From Branchiostoma floridae (lineage: Eukaryota > Chordata > Leptocardii > Amphioxiformes > Branchiostomatidae), in NCBI RefSeq assembly GCF_000003815.2, contig NC_049994.1:18168138-18232137 (forward strand): a DNA stretch of 64,000 bases, given 5' to 3'. The notes beneath the pieces were generated by a model. The model was not told where the DNA came from, searched no databases, and saw only the letters and a list, made by a program, of their open reading frames with translations. Below, piece after piece: positions 1-11,774 of the stretch. The first letter of the stretch is position 1, and every line of letters begins with the position of its first letter. Made by a program: the position numbers and the translations under genes.

Positions 1-3000
1 TCACATCGACAAAAGTTCGCACTCACTCAGACCAAAAAAAGCGCTCACTCCTACAGCCGCGTTGGCAGGGAAGCCTCCCGAAGTGAGAGAACTTTTTGTT
101 CTGTGGGTGAGAGAGAATTTCAGCGTTGTGTGTCGGAGAAAGATTGATTATCAAGACAATATCTTTAATATTTGGTATAAGTGATTGGTATTGTATAGTG
201 TATATCGTTACAAATTATACAAAATGTCAGCGTTTATTTTGCGTTTTAAGTAAAAAAATACTAAAAGAAGTTGTTCTTTCATTACTCCGAAAGCGCTCTC
301 ACATCGACAAAAGTTCGCACTCACTCAGACCAAAAAAAATCGCTCACTCCTACAGCCCCGTTGGCAGGGAAGCCTCCCGAAGTGAGAGAACTTTTTGTTC
401 TGTGTGTGAGAGAGAATTTCAGCGTTGTGTGTCGGAGAAAGATTGATTGTCAAGACAATATCTTTAGTATTTGGTATAAGTGATTGTTATTGTATAGTTT
501 ATATCGTTACAAACTAGACAAAATGTCAGTGCTTATTTTGAGTTTTAAGTAAAAAATACTAAAAGAAGTTGTTCTTTCACTACTCCAAAAGCGCTCTCAC
601 ATCGACAAAAGTTCGCACTCACTCAGACCCAAAAAAGCGCTCACTCCTACAGCCGCGTTGGCAGGGAAGCCTCCCGAAGTGAGAGAACTTTTTGTTCTGT
701 GGGTGAGAGAGAATTTCAGCGTTGTGTGTCGGAAAAAGATTGATTGTCAAGACAATATCTTTAATATTTGGTATAAGTGATTGGTATTGTATAGTGTATA
801 TCGTTACAAACTAAACAAAATGTCTGCGTTTATTTTGGGTTTTAAGTAAAAATACTAAAAGAAGTTGTTCTTTCACTACTCCAAAAGCGCTCTCACATCG
901 ACAAAAGTTCGCACTCACTCAGACCCAAAAAGCGCTCACTCCTACAGCCGCGTTGGCAGGGAAGCCTCCCGAAGTGAGAGAACTTTTTGTTCTGTGTGTG
1001 AGAGAGAATTTCAGCGTTGTGTGTCGGAGAAAGATTGATGATCAAGACAATATCTTTAATATTTGGTATAAGTGATTGTTATTGTATAGTGTATATCGTT
1101 ACAAACTAAACAAAATGTCAGCGTTTATTTTGCGTTTAAAGTGAAAAAATACTGAAGGAAGTTGTTCTTTCACTACTCCAAAAGCGCTCTCACATCGACA
1201 AAAGTTCGCACTCACTCAGACCCAAAAAATCGCTCACTCCTACAGCCGTGTTGGCAGGGAAGCCTCCCGAAGTGAGAGAACTTTTTGTTCTGTGGGTGAG
1301 AGAGAATTTCAGCGTTGTGTGTCGGAGAAAGATTGATTATCAAGACAATATCTTTAATATTTGGTATAAGTGATTGGTATTGTATAGTGTATATCGTTAC
1401 AAATTATACAAAATGTCAGCGTTTATTTTGCGTTTTAAGTAAAAAAAATACTAAAAGAAGTTGTTCTTTCATTACTCCGAAAGCGCTCTCACATCGACAA
1501 AAGTTCGCACTCACTCAGACCCAAAAAATCGCTCACTCCTACAGCCCCGTTGGCAGGGAAGCTTCCCGAAGTGAGAGAACTTTTTGTTCTGTGGGTGAGA
1601 GAGAATTTCAGCGTTGTGTGTCGGAAAAAGATTGATTGTCAAGACAATATCTTTAATATTTGGTATAAGTGATTGGTATTGTATAGTATATATCGTTACA
1701 AACTAAACAAAATGTCTGCGTTTATTTTGGGTTTTAAGTAAAAAATACTAAAAGAAGTTGTTCTTTCACTACTCCGAAAGCGCTCTCACATCGACAAAGT
1801 GTCGCTCTCACTCAGACCAAAAAATCGCTCACTCCTCCATCCGGGTTTGCAGGGAGAGCCTCCCGAAGTGAGAGAACTTTATGTTCTGTGTGTGAGAGAG
1901 AATTTTAGCGTTGAGTGTCGGAAAAAGATTGATCGTCAAGACAATGTCTTTGGTTTAAGTGATTGTTAGTGTATGATGTATATCGTTTCAAACTATACAA
2001 AATGTCAGTGTTTAACATGCGTTTGAAGTAAAGAAATGATGAAGGAAGTTGTTCTTGCACTATTCCGAAAGCGCTCTCACATCGACCAAATTTCGCTCTC
2101 ACTCAGACCCAAAAAATCGCTCACTCCTCCGGCCAGGTTGGCAGGAAAAGCCCTCGAAGTGAGAGAACTTTTTGTTCTGTGTGTGAGACAGAATTTTAGC
2201 GTTGAGTGTCGGAAAAAGACTGATCGTCAAGACAATGTCTTTGGTTTAAGTGATTGTTAGTGTATGATGTATATCGTTTCAAACTATACAAAATGTCAGT
2301 GTTTAACATGCGTTTGAAGTAAAGAAATGATGTAAGAAGTTGTTCTTGCACTATTCCGAAAGCGCTCTCACATCGACAAAGTTTCGCTCTCACTCAGACC
2401 AAAAAAATTGCTCACTCCTCCAGCCTGATCGGCGGGGAAAGCCTCCGAGGTGAGAGAACTTTTTGTTCTGTGGGTGAGAGAGAATTTCTGCGTTGTGTGT
2501 CGGAATAAAGTGATTGTCGACGAAATGTCTATAATATAACAGAATGTCATTGTTAAAATGGTTTATTATTTGAAACTGAAGAAAATGACACTGTTCATTC
2601 CCCTTTAGAAGTTAAGAAAACTCAAGAAAGTTATTCTTCCACTACTCCGAAAGCGCTCTCACATCGACCATATTTCGCTCTCACTCAGACCAAAAAAATC
2701 GCTCACTCCTCCAGCCTGATCGGCGGGGAAAGCCTCCGAGGTGAGAGAACTTTTTGTTCCGTGGGTGAGAGAGAATTTCTGCGTTGTGTGTCGGAATGAT
2801 ATGATTGTCGAGGAAATGTCTATAATATAACAGAATGTCATTTTTGAAAAGGTTTCTTATTGGAAACTGAAGAAAATGGCGCTGTTCATTGCCTTTAAGA
2901 AGATAAGAAAACTCAAGCAAGTTATTCTTCCACTACTCCAAAGGCGCTCTCACATCGACCAAATTTCGCTCTCACTCAGACTAAAATAAATCGCTCACTC

Positions 3001-3385
3001 CTCCAGCCTGATCGGTGGGGAAAGCCCCCGAGGTGAAAGAACTTTTTGTTCTGTGGGTGAGAGAGAATTTCTGCGTTGTGTGTCGGAATAAAGTGATTGT
3101 CGAGGAAATGTCTATAACATAACAGAATGTCATTGTTAAAATGGTTTATTATTGGAAACTGAAGAAGATAACACTGTTCATTGCCATTTGGAAGTTCAGA
3201 AAACTCAAGCAAGTTATTCTTCCACTACTCCGAAAGCGCTCTCACATCGACCAAATTTCGCTCTCACTCAGACGAAAAAATCGCTCACTCCTACAGCCGG
3301 GTTGGCAGGGAAAGCCTCGCGAAGTAAGAGAACTTTTTGTGCTGTGTGTGAGAGAGAATTCTAGTGTTTGTGTGTCGGAATAAAA
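1..3385. repeat. Satellite array, about 297-bp monomer, 12 units
   Basis: Tandem head-to-tail repeat. The landmark TCACATCGAC recurs near 1, 299, 597, 893, 1190, 1489, 1786, 2087, 2368, 2659, 2950 and 3242, so the period runs from 281 to 301 bp. The first six or so monomers are almost identical; those from about 1786 rightward diverge in sequence and length, as expected toward the edge of an array. Each monomer carries an internal dyad: AAAAGTTC followed by CTCAC motifs, then GTGAGAGAACTTTT about 50 bp later. The array continues off the left edge of the window. Small open frames inside it repeat with the monomer and lack coding features. Confidence 0.95.
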
Positions 3386-4146
3386 ATGTCTGCTGTATCA
3401 AAGAATAGTTTGTCTTTGGAAAGAATAATTCGATATGTGTTTGAGAGTTGATTTCTGCAATTGTTTGAGACAAAAAATTGCACATTTGTTGACGCGACAT
3501 ATTCTCGTGGTGTCTGCATTATGTGAAGAATGCAATCAACCCCCAAAACTTTAAAGTCGCCGTACTTATACATCCGAACAAGGATCTTTTAAACAGTTCT
3601 CTTCAGGGACGGATTTTTTTCCACCTTAAGCTTTCTTACCATGGGTGACTGACTTGCAGAAACTTCTTGATGTGTATGTGAAAAAAAATTCAGCCTCAGT
3701 TTTTGGATAATATTTGTTTTTACAGATATTATGTATGACTGCACGAACGATCGGAAAGAGTATCTTAGAAAGATATCGAGCGTGCAAGTTTGAGTCGGTG
3801 AAGGACAACTTATATGACATGTGTGCGTACATTCTATGAATCTATGAGACATTCCAGCTACGGTATATTTCAAATACATGTCTCTATGGGAAAAAGGCAA
3901 ATCATATAAGCTACATAACAGGTCAAAAGTCAAATTCATGCTGGCCATTGTATCATTAATGCTGAAATAGAAATGGATTTGAATACCGGTCACGGTATTC
4001 ACTAAAACAATATAATAGCCTCTATATTGAAGAATAAAGTACATGTTGAACCGAGAAACCGCCTGTATATGCTTGCATTTATAACATTTGTGAAGAATGA
4101 TATAGGACAACACATGGTAAAAAATCACCTTTTGAAAATCTGTGAC
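3386..4146. other. Unassigned AT-rich DNA between satellite and minisatellite
   Basis: About 760 bp with no recognisable gene, finger or TIR. A 540-bp minus-strand open frame spans 3589-4128 but begins at a GTG, has biased AT-rich composition and matches no family I recognise. It lies where the intron and coding exon of a zinc-finger unit would be expected, given the exon-1 copy at 4513. Confidence 0.5.
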
Positions 4147-4338
4147 TGTGTGCGAAGTTTTTCAACTTTGGAGTGGGAGAGAAAAATCTGTCGATGTGTG
4201 CGACCTTTTCCAACGGTTGTGTGAGAGAGAAAAATCTGTCAATGTGTGCGACCTTTTTCCACTGTTGTGTGAGAGAGAAAAATCTGTCTGTGTGTGAGAC
4301 CTTTTTCAACCCTTCTGTGTGAGAGAAAATTCGTTCTA
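4147..4338. repeat. 48-bp minisatellite, four copies
   Basis: The landmark TGTGTGYGA starts at 4147, 4195, 4243 and 4291, an exact 48-bp period. Each copy has a TGTGTGAGAGAGAAAAATC core, similar in style to the GTGTGAGAGAGAATTTC core of the satellite at 1-3385, so the two may share an origin. Because 48 is a multiple of three, the array gives an artificial 16-residue repeat peptide on the minus strand. Confidence 0.9.
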
Positions 4339-4349
4339 TGTATACGTTT

Positions 4350-4512
4350 AATTTTGCAACACTTGGCCCCCAATACCCCCTCCCCCTTCATTTCTACCAC
4401 ATACAGAAATCTCCTACAAACTATCATATTTCTTCGGCTTTTTCCCACAGAAATGACCCCAAACTCTTACGCTAAACATCAGAAAACCTGACTGCTCGCT
4501 GTTTAGTCTTAC
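4350..4512 (-). other. Intron-1 remnant of an orphan zinc-finger unit
   Basis: The segment matches the 5' part of intron 1 seen in the other units: a C-rich ACCCCCTCCCCCTTC tract, the CATACAGAAATCTCC block and the block leading into the exon-1 donor. It is cut off on its low-coordinate side by the minisatellite, so the rest of the intron and the coding exon are missing. Confidence 0.7.
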
Positions 4513-4668
4513 CTGCTTTCTGTGACGGTTTTTCTTCTCGCGTAAACCAGGACTCCGGCTGCTAATTCTTTCGTGGTAGCGAAGGGTCAAAGGTGAACTA
4601 CAGTAGGTCAAAGGTCAAACTTGTTCTCCTGATTCCCAGCACATTTGACTCCCACCAACACGTTACAA
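4513..4668 (-). promoter_or_regulatory. Orphan exon 1 and promoter of the zinc-finger family
   Basis: The plus-strand text CTTACCTGC gives, on the minus strand, GCAG|GTAAG, the conserved exon-1 donor (GT at 4511-4512). Upstream are two DR1-type motifs: GGGTCAAAGGTGA at 4584-4596 and AGGTCAAAGGTCA at 4605-4617. They are followed by the CCAACACGTTAC block that closes the conserved core. No zinc-finger exon lies downstream, only a minisatellite and satellite, so this promoter is either dead or drives a non-coding or distant transcript. Confidence 0.65.
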
Positions 4669-6064
4669 AGCGTCAACTAAGTCCTTAGTATGAGGTTCGG
4701 CCGCTTTGTGTTATCTTTAGTATAATGCTCAATCTCTCACCATTAGATTCAGATCCAAATTTTGTTCATGTGTGAGGGGCGTGAGGCATATTAACTCTTC
4801 TATTAACACTTAGAGGATATTGAGCTAGTCTAGGACAAAACGTATGGAAACAAAACTTATTCTAGTCTCCTGATTTTTCTACTGTTGTATTTTTTTCGAA
4901 AGGCTTTGCTTTACATTTCTCGCATGCACAGGACAAAAAATGTTGTTCGTATTGTCTGCACTGGGTTTCTATAGTGGAAAAATACAGTTCTGTTGTATGA
5001 CCGATCTTGATTGTTGTTTTAGAGTTTGCAAATAATCACTGAAGAAATGTATACATTCAACTTGATTTTGTATCACACCTCTGTTATATACTGTGATTTC
5101 AAGTGTACACTTGTGTATGTTGTATCTTATTGTGGAATCAGACAGTACCAGTAGACTTTGCTTAACCTTGCATTCTATTGAGTTAGCCCTAAAAACAGCG
5201 GGGTGGGTATTCCACGGGTGGTGGTGCAAGAGATTGCGTTTCTTCTGAATTCTCACAAAGCTTCATGGGGCATTCAAGATGGACTATACTAACTTAGTAA
5301 TACATAGAATAGACGGTAAAAATTAGATAATACGAACTCAAGTAACGTTTTCTCCATAACAATAACAACAGCAATTATCAGGAAATAATTGTCAAGTTTC
5401 AAAAACGATTTCATGAAACATCTATATCTACCGTTACACATTTCTACTACAGTGTACACTTCATTCCTTCATTATTATAACAATAGATTACCTTGCAGGT
5501 TAGTTGACAAAAACAGTATAAATCATTTAACCGAGACAACCGCTTTCGGGTGATCGATTATTTTCTCTTGCTGGTATTTACTCGCTACAGGTTAGACATT
5601 TCTAAAACAGTATTTATTCAAAGTTAGTAGATAAAATATCATTTCATAACGACGATGTTTAGATGTAAAACAAAGTAACAAAAACCAATTCGATACCTTA
5701 ACTTGCTTTCGACAAACACTTGCCTATTTGAAAACATCTATCAACTTATACTATGAACATCTATCAAGTCATTCTATAATTCTGCCTAAAAAGTAGAATT
5801 TCATCTACATGGAAAGTTTAAGATAACCAAGCTAAATTTCACATGCAGCACCACCTTTCAAGTTCAAACGGCTTCTCTCGGTCAATACGGGTCAAACTGT
5901 CACTCAACCTGTAATAAGGCAAAGTTTGTTTTTACGGATGTCTCATATCAAATTTCAGTCACACATGTGACCTTGACCACACTGTTTTTCCGTTGTGTGT
6001 TTTGATAAGTAGTGGAAAAAAACTTTATCAACAGACAATTTCGTAACTGTCAAATCTGACGGAT
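4669..6064. other. Distal upstream part of orphan unit and 3' flank of gene 1
   Basis: This is standard unit spacer. It holds the block with AGATTCAGATCC and GAGGCATATTAAC (about 4740-4800), the segment around GTGGAATCAGACAG and ATTCCACGGGTGGTGG (5130-5225), AT-rich spacer, then the 3'-flank block from about 5830. A finger relic lies at about 5965-6040. No gene seen. Confidence 0.7.
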
Positions 6065-6066
6065 TA

Positions 6067-7730
6067 GAGTCAATACCACATTACCAAGAGGTGTTTCTTG
6101 CCCTTACATTTTGGAAATCTTGTAACATTCTAATTGTGAATAGTAACTGTTTAAAACTGTTTATAACGTCATGGTGATGTTCTAAATATTTTCTACAGTA
6201 TTCAAACATGTTAGAAACATTTCTAACATCAAAGTCATAATTACCTTTGCCAGAATGGCAAGGTTATGTTTTAGGCTTGTATGTCTGTCTGTCACCAGCA
6301 TACCTCGAGAAGCCTTGGATGGATCTTGATGATATTTGGTAGGTGGGTAGGGGTCGGGAAAACGAAAGTCAAGTTCAATAACAGGTCCACTAGCGGCTTC
6401 CTAAGGTACTGCAGTGGAACTTCCATTTTTGATTACTCGTGTTCTGGACATGCTGTGGTCGTGATTCTTGGTTAATAGATAGCCCTTGGAGCAGAAAGTG
6501 AGTTTGGGCCCCCTAGTGGCTTTTTTTGTAACTGCAGGCAATGGTTTCCTTTCAAACATTGCACTAGAATAACTTGGTAACGTATTGACGGATCGTCATG
6601 ATTTTTGGTATGTGGATGTCCTAAGTGATTACTTACACGATGCCATGCTAATTATGTTTATAAATTTTATAAAAAGTTTATAAATCCACTGCATTCCATG
6701 GTAGGGCTTTCAAACTTGTCACATATGTAGCTCAGAAAGATAGACATTTAGACAATACATATTGATTATGCAAATGATGACCTCATTTGCATTATTAATG
6801 GCAAATATGCATTTATTGACGGATCATCATGATTTTTGGTATTTAGATAGCCTTAGTGAAGACTTACATATTGAGATACTAATTATGCAAATCACACATC
6901 CCTGCCAAGTACAGGAAATTGTGTCTGTCTCACAGCTTCTCACAAATGACTCACCAGTGTCTACAGAAGAGAATTAAAAAAAAAACAAGACCCAAACAAA
7001 AGACCAAGCTTAGCAGCTTGGTTTTTGGGGGTAATAAAAGATTTTATGACGGGAAAAATGAAGCAAATTGTTGGAACATTTGAGAACATGTTCCAACAAT
7101 AACAAAAACACATAGATATTTCTAAATTTTTAGAAATAAAGACATATTTGTATTATTACTTTCCCAATGTTTCCAAAATATAGATAGGTTCAAACATGTT
7201 CAAACTTTCAATTTCAATTGTTTGAACAATTTAGAACTTTAGTGAGTGCGATATTCTTTTACTAGCCTGGGTACCATCCGGATAGTAGTTCGCTCCTTTG
7301 TTCGCTTCTGCTATCCGTCTGGAGACTTGCGCATTCAAACCGTTTGGTGGTGACGCCAGTTGATGAGCGAAGCAAGGAATGGGTTCTAGAGCGCTTGTTC
7401 GATGACAACAGGCCGGCGCCAGCATGCGCAAGGGGGCGGAGGGCTTTTCCGGTGTTGGAACACCTGTTCGAACGAGCAGTTGAACCCATTCCATAATTCG
7501 CTCATGTGTAGGGACCAATCAGCGCCTGCGTCCAAAATTTGGACGATTCCAGACGTTTAGATGGTCCGCGTTCACAGACGTAAACACAGAGAAGCGACTG
7601 TATATAGTATATAATGAACGTCGGAGCGAACTACTTTCCGGATGGTACCCAGGCTATTCTTTTACTTAGAATAGTTCAAACTTATGACAAATATTGTTTC
7701 AAAACCCTCTTGGTGACTCGGAATCGACTC
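6067..7730. mobile_element. TIR DNA element with TA target duplication (Tc1/mariner-like ends), carrying a nested MITE
   Basis: The left end reads GAGTCAATACCACATTACC. The right end, reverse-complemented, reads GAGTCGATTCCGAGTCACC, and both continue into CAAGAGG. TA flanks both sides (6065-6066, 7731-7732). The uninterrupted site in the gene 4 3' flank reads GGATTATCATTG; here it is GGATTA...TATCATTG, which supports a TA duplication. The interior has no transposase frame. It contains two diverged copies of a motif around ATTGACGGATC (about 6580 and 6820). Related copies are at 58694-59378 and from 62720. It separates gene 1 from most of its 3' flank. Confidence 0.75.
7264..7655. mobile_element. 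392-bp MITE, 11-bp target duplication, nested in the TIR element
   Basis: The ends are perfect for about 20 bp and nearly so for 33: AGCCTGGGTACCATCCGG on the left and its reverse complement on the right. The 11-bp direct repeat ATTCTTTTACT flanks it (7253-7263 and 7656-7666). The related element beginning at 62720 carries the same surrounding sequence without this insert, giving an empty-site comparison. The 9-11-bp class of duplication is typical of Mutator-like elements; the superfamily is inferred. No coding capacity. Confidence 0.88.
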
Positions 7731-7743
7731 TATCATTGTTTGA

Positions 7744-8709
7744 TCATTCTCTTGTATGGGTTCTCATGTGCTTGGACAAGGTTGACTTCCAAGTTGTCCT
7801 AAACCCACACTCTCCACACATGTAGGGTTTCTCGCCGGTGTGTTTTGCTAAATGTTTGTTCAAACTTGATTTCTCTGCTGCAGAATAGTCACACTGGTCA
7901 CACTTGTAGGGTTTCTCTCCAGTGTGGGTTCTCATATGTTGGGATAAGGCGTACTTTTTAGCTGTCCTGTACCCACACTCCCCACACATGTAGGGTTTCT
8001 CACCAGTGTGTTTTGCTGCTATATGGTTGTCCAAATTGGCTTTCTGTGATGCAGAATAGTCGCACTGGTCACACTTGTAGGGCTTTTCCCCTGTATGGGT
8101 TCTCATATGGTGAGATAAGTTAGACTTGTGAGCTGTCCTGTACCCACACTCCCCACACATGTAGGGTTTCTCACCACTGTGTTTTGTGCGATGCTGGTCC
8201 AAAGTCGATTTCTGCGCCGCAGAATAGTCACACTGGTCACACGTGAAGGGTTTTTCTCCTGTATGAGTTCTTATATGCTCAGATAAGTGACACTTTTGAG
8301 CTGCCCTGTACCCACACTCCGCACACATGTAGGGTTTGTCACCCGTGTGCTTTGTTGCCATATGGTAATCAAGGTGGTATTTTTGTGTTGCAGAATAGTC
8401 GCACTGGTCACACTTGAAGTGTTTTTCACCACCGTGTTTTGCTGCTATATGCCTGTCCAAATTGGGCTTATGTGATGTAGCATAGTTGCACTGGTCACAC
8501 TTAAAGGGCCTTTCCCCTGTATGCATTCTCATGTGTTTAGCCAAAATGGACTTTGTTGCTGTCCTGTACCCGCACTCACCGCACATGTAGGGTTTCTCAC
8601 CGGTGTGCCTTGTTTTGCTCTCGTAGTCAACCTTGGGAACTCCTGTGAGAGACCCATCACAGCAGTTCTGATCCACTCCGGTGGGAGACCCTTGTTCAGT
8701 CGTTTCCAT
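7744..8709 (-). CDS. C2H2 zinc-finger protein, 10 fingers (gene 1)
   Basis: 321 aa. A short leader (about 38 aa, starting METTEQGSPTGVDQNC) runs straight into ten C2H2 fingers joined by TGEKP-type linkers. Two finger types largely alternate: CGECGYRT with H-x3-H spacing, and CDQCDYSA usually with H-x4-H. Predicted contact residues (-1, 2, 3, 6), finger 1 to 10: TSIK HPNR QYHY QCHE QSTQ HSNH QANN KYAQ ESSK WSTK. Such arrays bind DNA in the nucleus; the target is unknown. The leader lacks the AAQKV block found in paralogs and shows no KRAB, ZAD, SCAN or BTB domain that I recognise. The start ATG follows minus-strand CCTCAGTAGGTTAG, an acceptor, so the ORF is one exon. Promoter and exon 1: 9640. 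Confidence 0.93.
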   Translation of the reverse strand: METTEQGSPTGVDQNCCDGSLTGVPKVDYESKTRHTGEKPYMCGECGYRTATKSILAKHMRMHTGERPFKCDQCNYATSHKPNLDRHIAAKHGGEKHFKCDQCDYSATQKYHLDYHMATKHTGDKPYMCAECGYRAAQKCHLSEHIRTHTGEKPFTCDQCDYSAAQKSTLDQHRTKHSGEKPYMCGECGYRTAHKSNLSHHMRTHTGEKPYKCDQCDYSASQKANLDNHIAAKHTGEKPYMCGECGYRTAKKYALSQHMRTHTGEKPYKCDQCDYSAAEKSSLNKHLAKHTGEKPYMCGECGFRTTWKSTLSKHMRTHTRE

Positions 8710-9639
8710 GGCTAACCTACTGAGGAAATGAAGAAAGAATTACAAAAGTCATCGTATATATCTAAAGAAAGTACTGTATATAGTGTTGTATGACCATACA
8801 CTTACCCCACAATAGTTTAGGCGCGTACATAGTAAAAGGAACCGTTGATTTTTCTATCTTTCAAGAATCCAACAGGTTACTAAAAAAATCACCTGCAAGT
8901 CTTTTAGAGTTGTCACGTCAGTTACACTCCATTGTACAAAAAAAATTGATGCAAAATTATTTAAGCACCATAAAAATGCAACGGAATTTGTTACATTCAC
9001 TCATGATGTTCCAAAGATGAGGCGATATATAATTCTTTATCCCCCACAAAGCGCTTCGTTTAATTGTAGTTATTTAATATGGCCACACAGCTTCGGACAC
9101 TTGACCTTTGCTAGCTAGTGATTATAGGGATAAATATATATTGGGATAAGATATTGGGATATGCAAATTACAGATAAAGAATTATGCATCTATAGATCAC
9201 CTACTGAACTTCCTGTTCTTATCAATAATATAATTTTACCAACACTGTTATTGTTGTAGTGGATTTAAGAAATTGGAAAAGCCAAAATAATAGATGATAC
9301 AACAACCTGAAAAAATGACACTGTCCGAACCATCATCCCGGCCCCCTCCCTGCCTAGTTCAAAGGTCACTTCCGGATGTTTCCACGTGCCCCTTACAAAC
9401 CATTAAACGCCCTTATATGGTGTTATATATCATTCCATACCCTCTAAAACAGCCACCTCCCTGCTGCATGACGATGGGACAAGTTTGGTCTCGCCCCCCT
9501 CCCCCAGTACGATTCCCACCATTTACATAGCCAGAAATGTCCTATAAACTTCATATTTCTCTGGTTTTCTTCCACAAAAATGACCTCAAACTCTTACGCT
9601 CGATATAAAAATACTTAGCTGCTCACTGTTCAGTCTTAC
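8710..9639 (-). other. Intron 1 of gene 1
   Basis: It runs between the acceptor just upstream of the ATG and the donor at 9638-9639. AT-rich, with the C-rich tract CGCCCCCCTCCCCC at about 9492-9505 near the 5' splice site, as in other units. Nothing coding seen. Confidence 0.65.
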
Positions 9640-9784
9640 CTGCTTCCTATGACGTTTTTCTCCTCACGTAAAAGCCTGCGAGGGGGCTGTTGTCGTACCG
9701 AGGGGTCAGAGGTGAAGCACTACGGGTCAAAGGTGAAATTGCTGTCCTGATGACCTAGATATTTTACTCCCGCCAACACGTTAA
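9640..9784 (-). promoter_or_regulatory. Exon 1 and promoter of gene 1
   Basis: Minus-strand donor GCAG|GTAAG ends the exon at 9640. Two DR1-type motifs lie upstream: GGGTCAGAGGTGA at 9703-9715 and GGGTCAAAGGTGA at 9724-9736. CCGCCAACACGTTA closes the conserved core. The transcription start is not determinable from sequence alone. Confidence 0.68.
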
Positions 9785-11774
9785 AACCGTCGTGCTTTGT
9801 CCCCTGTCTGAGATTCGGCCACTTTGCTTTACACGTTAGTAGGATTTCCAGACACTCACCAATAGGTTCAGATGCAAATTTTGTTCATTGGTGAGGGCCG
9901 TGAGGCATATTGACATTATAAATTTGCACTTAGATCTACAGGATATTAAGCTAGTCTCGGAAAGAAAAGTATTTTTTTTTAAATCTTATTCTAGTCTCCT
10001 GATTTTTCTACTTTTGGTAATTTTACTGCTTGAAAGGGTTTGCTTAAAACATTTCTCGCTGCGCAGAACAAGAAACTTTATCAAGAAATTTATTCTTCAA
10101 AAAAATGTCTGCACTGGGTTTCTGTAGTTCTGTTGTACGAGCGGAATAGATTGTTGTTTTAGGGTTTGCAAATAATAGCTGAAGAAATATACTAGTATGC
10201 CTTTCAACTTGACGTTGTTTCGCCTCTGTTGTAATGTTAAGTATTGCATCTTGTTGTGGAAAGACGGAAAGAAATTTATTCGTATTGTCTTTATTGAGTT
10301 TCTACAAATAGACGAAACGTAATTCTTTTGTACCCGATTGTTGATTTCAAGTTTACAAATTTTTGAAAGAATTAATAAAAAGTTCATTCAACTTGTTGTC
10401 TGGCATCTCAATTGCATACTGTAACATTTTGTTTATATCTTGTGGTGGAATCAGACGGAGACAGTAGATGCAGCTAAACCTTGTATTTTGGTACCTTAGC
10501 ACTACAGTGTGGGGGGGGGGGCGGCTGCATTCCACGGGTGGTGGTGCCAGAGGTTGTGTTACTTCTCAATTCTTACACAGCTTCATAGAGCATACTTAAT
10601 ATTGTAGTAATGGACTACAAGTTTACTAACTAAGTAATACAAAGATTAAAGGGTACGAATTAGATAATACGAAGTCTAAAGTTTCCTCCTTGATAGTAAC
10701 AACAGGAATTATCAGAAAATAATTAACAAGTTTGAAAACTAAAAAATATTCTATGAAACTACATAATCTACCATTGCACCTTTCGACCACAGTGTTCTTC
10801 ATTTCTTCATTAACACTTGATCACGTTGCAGGTTAGTTTAAAAACACCGGGAAAATCATTTCACCGAGACGAAGTTGAAAAGCGGTTTATTTTCTTTTGC
10901 TAAGATTCACTACATGTAGACATTTCCAAAACAGAACATATTCAAAGTAAGTAGCGAAAACATCATTTTCCTAACCGTACAATTGTTAGATATACAACAA
11001 AGTAACAAAAACCAATTTTATGCCTTAACTTGCTTGAACAAACACTTGCCTAGTTGAAAACATCCATCAACTTATCCTATGAGTATCTATCAAGTCATTC
11101 TACAATACTATCGTAAACAAGTTTCTTTTGTCTGGTGCCTTTTATTTCTTTGCTGGCATTCACCACAGATTAGACATGTCCGATCTAGAATATATTCAAG
11201 ATGACAAAATATGAATTCATAACGGTAGAAATGTTAGATGTATAACAAAGTATAAAAAAACACTTGCCCATTTAAAGAGAAAAAAAAACAGCAAGCTTTC
11301 AACTTATCCTATGAGTATCTATCAAGTCATTCTAAAAGTCTATCTTAAACGGTGGATATTCAAATCATAAACATGAATACAGTAATAATCAAGCCAAGTT
11401 TTACATGCACGATTACCTAACAGTTCCACATGGCTTCTCTCAGGGTGAGAGTCTTACAATAGTCAGGTAGGAAGCACACTTGATTTCCGAGATAGGCGCA
11501 CAGGGTCAAACTGTCACTTATCCTGTATCCAGGCTCTCTGCAAACCTGGTTCGGCATCAGTTTTTGCAGATGTCTCAGATCAAAATTTCAGTCACATATA
11601 GGTCCGCAACGCAGAGTAGTGACACTAGTCACACTTGTTTTCTCAAGTTTTATGTGTGAGATGGCCGAAAAAGACTATCTTATATCTGTCACGTTGATTA
11701 CACATGTTGGGTCATTCTAGATTATAATATGGGTTCTCATGTGTGACTTGTAAGCTGACCTGTACCCACACACC
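9785..11774. other. Upstream spacer of gene 1 and 3' flank of gene 2
   Basis: Conserved unit blocks: AGGTTCAGATGC at about 9860, GGAATCAGACGG at about 10450, ATTCCACGGGTGGTGG at about 10530, and the 3'-flank block CTTCTCTCAGGGTGAGAG at about 11433. A finger relic is at about 11605-11650. From about 11090 to the gene the sequence is nearly identical to 40880-41558. No gene seen. Confidence 0.7.

Noticed and set aside
126..3383. Small recurring frames in the satellite array
   Set aside because: They repeat with the monomer and are broken by its indels; no coding features.
3589..4128. 179-codon minus-strand open frame
   Set aside because: It starts at GTG, has AT-driven composition, no recognisable domain and no splice or promoter context.
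4079..4448. Repeat-peptide frames with RFFSLTQ motifs
   Set aside because: Produced by a 48-bp minisatellite whose period is a multiple of three.
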